Assembly: GCA_020634115.1 (NCBI GenBank)
Contig: JACKCH010000019.1
Location: 1-64,000, forward strand
Source: Anaerolineaceae bacterium
GTDB taxonomy: Bacteria; Chloroflexota; Anaerolineae; Aggregatilineales; Phototrophicaceae
Length of the DNA stretch: 64,000 bases
Direction: 5' to 3'
Shown here: positions 59,451 to 64,000 of the stretch, piece by piece
Position numbering within the stretch: the stretch's first letter is position 1
Layout: the number at the start of each line of letters is the position of its first letter
Notes under the pieces: generated by a model
Told to the model about the DNA's origin: nothing
Seen by the model: the letters and a program-made list of their open reading frames with translations, nothing else
Database searches by the model: none
Position numbers and translations under genes: made by a program

Positions 59451-61218
59451 GGCTCAAGCAGCAGTCCAGAATCTAATAGCCCAGCCAGCCGCCAGAGGTC
59501 GTTCGCTGCGAATGCAGGTCCGCTTCTGGCGGACGCTGTTATTTGCGGCGGGCATTTTCGCGCGTATCCTGCTCTGGCGGTTCGTGATGCCGCGCCTGAT
59601 CGGGAAAGAACGGGCGGGGCGGGGATCAATGGATCGTTGGGTGGCCTACGCCCGCAAGTTTCGCCGTTTTGCGGTGGCGATGGGCGGTCTAATGATTAAG
59701 CTCGGCCAGTTTGTTTCGACACGGGTGGATGTGCTGCCCCCGGAAATCACCGACGAATTGGCCGGATTGCAGGATGAAGTCCCCAGTGCGCCGTTTGCAG
59801 CCATCGAACAGATCATCATCGCCGAACTTGGCCCGCTGCAAAAACGCTACCAGTGGTTTAACCAGGAACCAGTCGCAGCAGCCTCGTTGGGGCAAGTCTA
59901 CCGCGCTCAACTACTGAATGGGGATCGCGTCGTCGTCAAAGTGCAGCGGCCTGGTATCCGTGAGGTTGTGTATACCGATCTGGCAGCGCTGCGAATCGTG
60001 GCACTGGTTGCCTGGCAGTTCAGGTTCATCCGGCGGCGAGCGGATACCCCCGCCCTGGCCGAGGAATTTGCGCGGGTTTCGCTGGAAGAACTCTCTTATG
60101 AACAGGAAGCCCGCAATGCGGCCCGCTTTGCGGCGATGTTTCAAGCGGATATGGGCGTCTATATCCCGGCGGTGTACCCGGAACATTCCACCGATTCCAT
60201 CCTGACGATGGAAGACGTAACCACCATCAAAATCAGCGATTTCGCCGCGATTGAAGCCGCCGGAATTAGCCGGAAGGCGATTGCAAAGCGGTTGATGAAT
60301 GCCTCACTCAAACAGGTGTTTGAGGAACGGTTCTTCCATGCGGACCCGCATCCGGGCAATCTGTTTGTCTATCCATTGCCGCACAAAAACGGCAGCCGGG
60401 ATTATGGCAAAACGGGACGCCCCTTTTACCTGATCTTCGTAGATTTTGGGATGACCGGATCACTCACAGCCCAGATTTCAGACGGTGTGCTGAATACGAT
60501 GGCGGCCATTGTCACCCGGAATCCGCATCAACTCGTGCAGAGTTATGCCGAACTCGGCTTTCTGCTGCCGGATGCCGACCTGAAACGCCTGGAAGAGGCA
60601 ACAGCGGCCACGTTTGATCGCGTGTGGGGGTTGAACATGACGGAGATCAAGAACGTCAGCACCAGCGAAGTGCGGGATTTAACCCGTGAGTTCAACGACC
60701 TGCTCTATGATATGCCGTTCCGGGTGCCGCAGGACTTTATTTACCTGGGGCGGGCGTTAGGTATCCTGAGCGGGATGGCGACCAGCCTTGACCCGGATTT
60801 CAACGCCTGGCAGGAGCTTCTACCGTATGCCCAGAAGATGATTACGCAAAGCGCCCGCCAGTCGAAAGGTTTGCTGGATGATAACCTGCTGGGACTCTTA
60901 ACCGGGGCATCGTCCCAGGCGTTACTCAAGACCGGGCGGGAGATGCTCACCCAGACCGTGACCCTGCCGCTGCGCATCAATACCATTGTGTCTCAGCTTG
61001 AAAAAGGCGAACTCACTGTTCGCACTGCGCCCGCCATTACCTCTCACCCGCAGTCAAGTCATTTTCAATCGCAGCGCCAGTTGACCCATGCGGTTATCTT
61101 CTCCGGTCTTTTGGTCAGTGCGGCTATTCTTTACACCGGTGGCGCCATGGCCTTAGCTGGACTCTGCGCGGTGGCCTGCGGCTTCACCTTCCTGCGCATG
61201 GTGCTGCTATGGGAGTAG
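59440..61218 (+). CDS. AarF/UbiB/ABC1-family atypical kinase
   Basis: About 592 residues. The family KxGQ motif is in MIKLGQFVSTRVDVLPPE, the nucleotide-binding lysine in VVVKVQRPG, then HADPHPGNLF and VDFGMTG (metal-binding aspartate). Two C-terminal membrane helices (about 545-590) anchor it. UbiB-type proteins support quinone biosynthesis or lipid handling, fitting the UbiD gene that follows. GTG at 59440 is inside the ArsA end, with GGAGG 14 bases upstream; an ATG at 59512 is an alternative start. Confidence 0.88.
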   Translation: MTPEAQAAVQNLIAQPAARGRSLRMQVRFWRTLLFAAGIFARILLWRFVMPRLIGKERAGRGSMDRWVAYARKFRRFAVAMGGLMIKLGQFVSTRVDVLPPEITDELAGLQDEVPSAPFAAIEQIIIAELGPLQKRYQWFNQEPVAAASLGQVYRAQLLNGDRVVVKVQRPGIREVVYTDLAALRIVALVAWQFRFIRRRADTPALAEEFARVSLEELSYEQEARNAARFAAMFQADMGVYIPAVYPEHSTDSILTMEDVTTIKISDFAAIEAAGISRKAIAKRLMNASLKQVFEERFFHADPHPGNLFVYPLPHKNGSRDYGKTGRPFYLIFVDFGMTGSLTAQISDGVLNTMAAIVTRNPHQLVQSYAELGFLLPDADLKRLEEATAATFDRVWGLNMTEIKNVSTSEVRDLTREFNDLLYDMPFRVPQDFIYLGRALGILSGMATSLDPDFNAWQELLPYAQKMITQSARQSKGLLDDNLLGLLTGASSQALLKTGREMLTQTVTLPLRINTIVSQLEKGELTVRTAPAITSHPQSSHFQSQRQLTHAVIFSGLLVSAAILYTGGAMALAGLCAVACGFTFLRMVLLWE

Positions 61219-61223
61219 GCACT

Positions 61224-61248
61224 TTGCGGTGTGCCTGACACATCGCAA
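61224..61248 (+). terminator. Stem-loop after the AarF gene
   Basis: TTGCGGTGTG (61224-61233) pairs with CACATCGCAA (61239-61248) with one wobble pair and a five-base loop. No strong T-run follows, so weak terminator or processing hairpin. Confidence 0.45.
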
Positions 61249-61307
61249 TCTACCTTTGACCCACTTTAGCCTGTATAAGCATCAATATAGTACTGAGCAA
61301 CTGCGCA

Positions 61308-61336
61308 TTGTCTGGTAAAATGCATCCGATTATAAT
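61308..61336 (+). promoter_or_regulatory. Predicted promoter of the ubiD unit
   Basis: TTGTCT (61308-61313) and TATAAT (61331-61336) with a 17-base spacer. Start near 61343, leader about 90 bases. Confidence 0.65.
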
Positions 61337-61435
61337 GAGTTCGTGATATTCATAACAAACTGAATGTTGTGAATTCTTGCTGCCCCCAAAACGCAGGCGG
61401 GGAAAGCCCTCTGTACGCTGCTAGAAGGAGCTTGT

Positions 61436-63250
61436 ATGACGTACCGACGACTGGATGAGTTTATTATCCGACTGGAAGAGGCGGGCGAAATTGTCCGCAT
61501 CGCCTCGCCGGTAAGCGCCGAACTGGAAATCACCGAAATCACGGATCGTATCTCAAAACTGCCACACGACAAGAACAAGGCGCTGCTGTTCGAAAATGTG
61601 GAAGGTAGCCGATTCCCACTGGCGATTAACCTGTATGGGAATCCGCGTCGGGCAGCCTGGGCGCTTGGCGTTGATGACCTGGACGAACTCAACCAGCGGT
61701 TAGGCAAGCTGATTGACCTTAAACTCCCGAAGGGCTTCGGCGCGATGATGAACCGGGCCGGGGAGATGCTGGGGGCGCTGCGCAGTGTGGGACTGGGGCC
61801 GAGCGTGACCAAAAAAGCCCCGGTGCAGGATGTGGTGATTACCGAAAACCCGGACGTGAACATTTTCCCGATTCTCAAGTGCTGGCCGGATGACGGCGGC
61901 AAATACATCACGCTGACCTCGGTCATCACCCGTGAGCCGGGGACGGGCATTCGTAATGTGGGAATGTACCGGATTCAGGTGTACGACGGTCAGACACTGG
62001 GATTGCACTGGCAGCGGCATAAAGGCGGTAAGGAACACCAGGAATCTGGCAAAGTCCTCGGCCAGGAGCGTGTGCCGGTGGCGATTGTCCTGGGCGGCGA
62101 TCCGGCGGCCATGTGGTGTGGTTCTGCGCCACTGCCCCCTAACGTGGATGAGTATCTGCTGGCCGGGTGGCTGCGAAGCAAACCGGTAGAGTTTGTCAAA
62201 TGTGTGTCACAGGACTTAGAAGTCCCCGCCGACGCTGAAATCGTGATTGAAGGCTGGTTCGACCCCAACGAACACCGCACCGAAGGGCCGTTTGGCGACC
62301 ATACCGGCTTCTACACCCCGCCCGACCTTTTCCCGGTGATGCATGTTACGGCTATCACCCATCGGGAAGATGCGATTTATCCGACAACGATTGTCGGCAA
62401 GCCGCCGCAGGAAGATGTGTGGATGGGCAAGGCTACTGAGCGACTGTTTTTACCCTTGATGAAGCTCTTCATGGGCGAAATTGTAGACGTAAACATGCCG
62501 CCGGAAGGCGTGTTCCATAACCTCGTCGTGGTCAGCATCAAAAAGAAATATCCCGGTCACGCCCAGAAGATCATGTACGGGCTGTGGGGGCTGGGACTGA
62601 TGATGCTTACAAAAGGCTTCGTCGTTGTAGATGATGATGTGGACGTGCAGAACATGGCCGAAGTCACGGCGCGAGTCCTGGAAACGGTGGACTGGCGGCG
62701 TGATGTGACGGTGGTGGATGGCGCGGTAGATCAGCTCGACCACGCCGCGATCTTCGACTCCTACGGCGGCAAGATGGGTGTAGACGCGACCCGCAAACCG
62801 GAGCGCCCGCCTTTCGTTGCGCCCGTCGCGCTCCTTGCCGAGCAGATTACGGCGCTGGTGGGCGAAAAGTGGACAGAATCCCACCAGACGATTATCGTGG
62901 CGCTCGATAAAGGCCAGCACCAGCCCAAAGCGACCATGCGTGTCTTGTGGGAAGTCGCGCCTGACTATAATATCGTCATCGTGGATGACTTCGTGGACGT
63001 GCATAACCTCTCAGATGTTGCCTGGCGGGCGCTGGGGAATGTGGACTGGCGGCGCGACATCGAAATCAAGGGCGGGCCAGTCAATCCGTATGACACGACC
63101 AACGATCAACCACGCGGGCAGATTGGCCTGGATGCCACCTGCAAAACCGCTGAAGACGGTTATCCGCGCGGGTGGCCGCAGGAAGTCGCCATGTCCCCGG
63201 AAATCGTGGCGCTGGTAGACCAAAAATGGAAAGACTACGGGATTAAGTAG
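61436..63250 (+). CDS. UbiD family decarboxylase
   Basis: A 604-residue prenylated-FMN decarboxylase. Landmarks are LLFENVEGSRFPLAINLYG, ILKCWPDDGGKYITL, RNVGMYRIQVYD, the VAIVLGGDPAAMW region, EGPFGDHTGFYTP with the conserved glutamate, and PEGVFHNLVVVSIKKKYPGHA. Longer than the 490-residue UbiD because the 3-polyprenyl-4-hydroxybenzoate-type C-terminal region carries an extra repeat-like part (VDWRRDVTVVDG, VDWRRDIEIKGG). Substrate could be a quinone precursor or another aromatic or unsaturated acid; no UbiX is in the window. GAAGGAG precedes the ATG. Confidence 0.9.
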   Translation: MTYRRLDEFIIRLEEAGEIVRIASPVSAELEITEITDRISKLPHDKNKALLFENVEGSRFPLAINLYGNPRRAAWALGVDDLDELNQRLGKLIDLKLPKGFGAMMNRAGEMLGALRSVGLGPSVTKKAPVQDVVITENPDVNIFPILKCWPDDGGKYITLTSVITREPGTGIRNVGMYRIQVYDGQTLGLHWQRHKGGKEHQESGKVLGQERVPVAIVLGGDPAAMWCGSAPLPPNVDEYLLAGWLRSKPVEFVKCVSQDLEVPADAEIVIEGWFDPNEHRTEGPFGDHTGFYTPPDLFPVMHVTAITHREDAIYPTTIVGKPPQEDVWMGKATERLFLPLMKLFMGEIVDVNMPPEGVFHNLVVVSIKKKYPGHAQKIMYGLWGLGLMMLTKGFVVVDDDVDVQNMAEVTARVLETVDWRRDVTVVDGAVDQLDHAAIFDSYGGKMGVDATRKPERPPFVAPVALLAEQITALVGEKWTESHQTIIVALDKGQHQPKATMRVLWEVAPDYNIVIVDDFVDVHNLSDVAWRALGNVDWRRDIEIKGGPVNPYDTTNDQPRGQIGLDATCKTAEDGYPRGWPQEVAMSPEIVALVDQKWKDYGIK

Positions 63251-63257
63251 TTGCATC

Positions 63258-63566
63258 ATGTCACGCAAATTTCAGCGGCGAATCGAAGATTTTACCTGTG
63301 AACACTGCGGCGTACCGGTCACGGGCGATGGCTACACTAACCACTGCCCGGTTTGCCTGTGGAGTAAGCATGTAGACGTGAATCCCGGTGATCGGGCGGC
63401 GGACTGCGGCGGGCTGATGGAGCCGGTGGGCGCGGAGCAGAAAAGCGGTGAAACCATCATTGTGCATCGCTGCGTGGTATGCCGCCATATCAAACGCAAC
63501 CGGGCTGCACCCGATGACGATTTTGACTTGCTAGTCGAACTGCTGGCGATGGGGAATCCCTTTTAG
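63258..63566 (+). CDS. RNHCP domain protein
   Basis: A 102-residue zinc-ribbon protein. FTCEHCG opens it, then TNHCPVCLWSKHVDVNPGDR, the RNHCP-type signature in which a cysteine pair and N-H-C-P are conserved, and VHRCVVCRHIKRNRAAPDD supplies the second pair. Widespread in bacteria, function unknown, probably nucleic-acid linked. Its ATG is seven bases after the ubiD stop. Confidence 0.88.
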   Translation: MSRKFQRRIEDFTCEHCGVPVTGDGYTNHCPVCLWSKHVDVNPGDRAADCGGLMEPVGAEQKSGETIIVHRCVVCRHIKRNRAAPDDDFDLLVELLAMGNPF

Positions 63567-63580
63567 TGGATATTGAGCGA

Positions 63581-64000
63581 TGGACAGTCAGAAAACCAAT
63601 ATCGTTGCCGTTGTCCTGATGCTTCTCGTGCTGGTCTTTTTTGTTGTGTTGGCCGTGACCGGATGGGCCAGTGGTGGAGCCGGGCAAGGCATGGTGACTT
63701 CGGCGCTGGCCGGACTGGTTGCCATTGCTTTAGTGACCGACCTGAAGAAAGGTGTTCGCGCGCCGACGCCTTTTGAGCGTTTTAAATTGTGGATGAACTT
63801 CCGCCCGGTTATCATCGGGGGAGGGGGGCTTACGCTCATGGCGCTGGTTGGGCCGTCCCTGTTATCATCCACGACAGATTGGCCGCTGCCCATCAAACTC
63901 GCGTTGGTATTCATACCGGTTCTGACCTGGGCAGGCGCAGTCTTTTATACGATATGGCGTGCGCCTCATCGTTACGAAACGGATATAGCGTACAAAAAGC
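63581..64000 (+). CDS. Membrane protein, C-terminally truncated by the window
   Basis: The frame from ATG 63581 runs open to the last base (140 residues). It has about four hydrophobic segments (residues 8-28, 32-48, 72-92 and 105-124) with basic loops. No family is recognised. It follows the RNHCP gene by 14 bases, so it is probably co-transcribed with ubiD. Confidence 0.6.

Noticed and set aside
1..64000. CRISPR array, tRNA or rRNA genes, insertion sequences, attachment sites
   Set aside because: No regularly spaced repeats, cloverleaf tRNA, rRNA segments or transposase-like frames were seen while reading both strands. Short RNA genes could be missed by eye.

Overview
The window is a GC-rich, gene-dense bacterial chromosome segment, most likely from an uncultured Chloroflexota of the Anaerolineae type. 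This is inferred from the gene mix: large GT39-like membrane glycosyltransferases with C-terminal sandwich domains, many SH3b proteins, a DUF4388/small-GTPase module, split methylmalonyl-CoA mutases and ArsA/AarF/UbiD neighbours. No rRNA, tRNA, CRISPR array, IS element or integrase was recognised.

Layout. 1-4 kb: two SDR dehydrogenases, a polytopic membrane protein and an atypical acyl-CoA mutase. 4-5 kb: a CHAD protein. 5-17 kb, all minus strand: methylmalonyl-CoA mutase, then a locus with two TIR-domain genes, a HEPN-like gene and a small membrane protein, then the three parts of a biotin-dependent acyl-CoA (propionyl-CoA) carboxylase, then two membrane glycosyltransferases. The gene spacing suggests one long transcription unit. 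About 11.99-14.95 kb is full of single-base frameshifts that look like sequence or assembly errors, and they hide the TIR locus from ordinary gene calling. 17-23 kb: a LysE exporter, a CYTH protein, a zinc-type/quinone oxidoreductase, an acyl-CoA dehydrogenase and methylmalonyl-CoA epimerase. 22.6-27 kb: envelope proteins, including a trypsin-fold protein that has lost two of its three catalytic residues. 27-32 kb: a co-directional signalling-type cluster (DUF4388, Ras-like GTPase, hydrolase, hexapeptide protein, HEAT-repeat protein) behind a clear sigma70-type promoter. 32-37 kb: uvrC, a pyroglutamyl-peptidase/methyltransferase fusion, a Mut7-C RNase and prmA. 37-41 kb: dnaJ, dnaK and grpE. 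41.5 kb: a membrane-anchored TIR-SH3 protein. 42.5-47.5 kb: a complete branched-chain amino acid (LIV) ABC transporter with a long structured leader. 47.6-53 kb: a hydroxyacid dehydrogenase, the TldD/TldE protease pair and an SDR. 53-57.6 kb: a methyltransferase, a PQQ-type propeller, a third GT39-like protein and a hydrolase. 57.7-64 kb: a degenerate receiver, ArsA, AarF, UbiD, an RNHCP protein and a truncated membrane protein.

Functional picture. Uptake of branched-chain amino acids, acyl-CoA dehydrogenation, propionyl-CoA carboxylation, epimerisation and mutation to succinyl-CoA form one catabolic theme. The B12-binding small subunit of the mutases is not in the window. The most interesting accessory content is the TIR/HEPN-like/TIR locus lying inside the propionyl-CoA operon.
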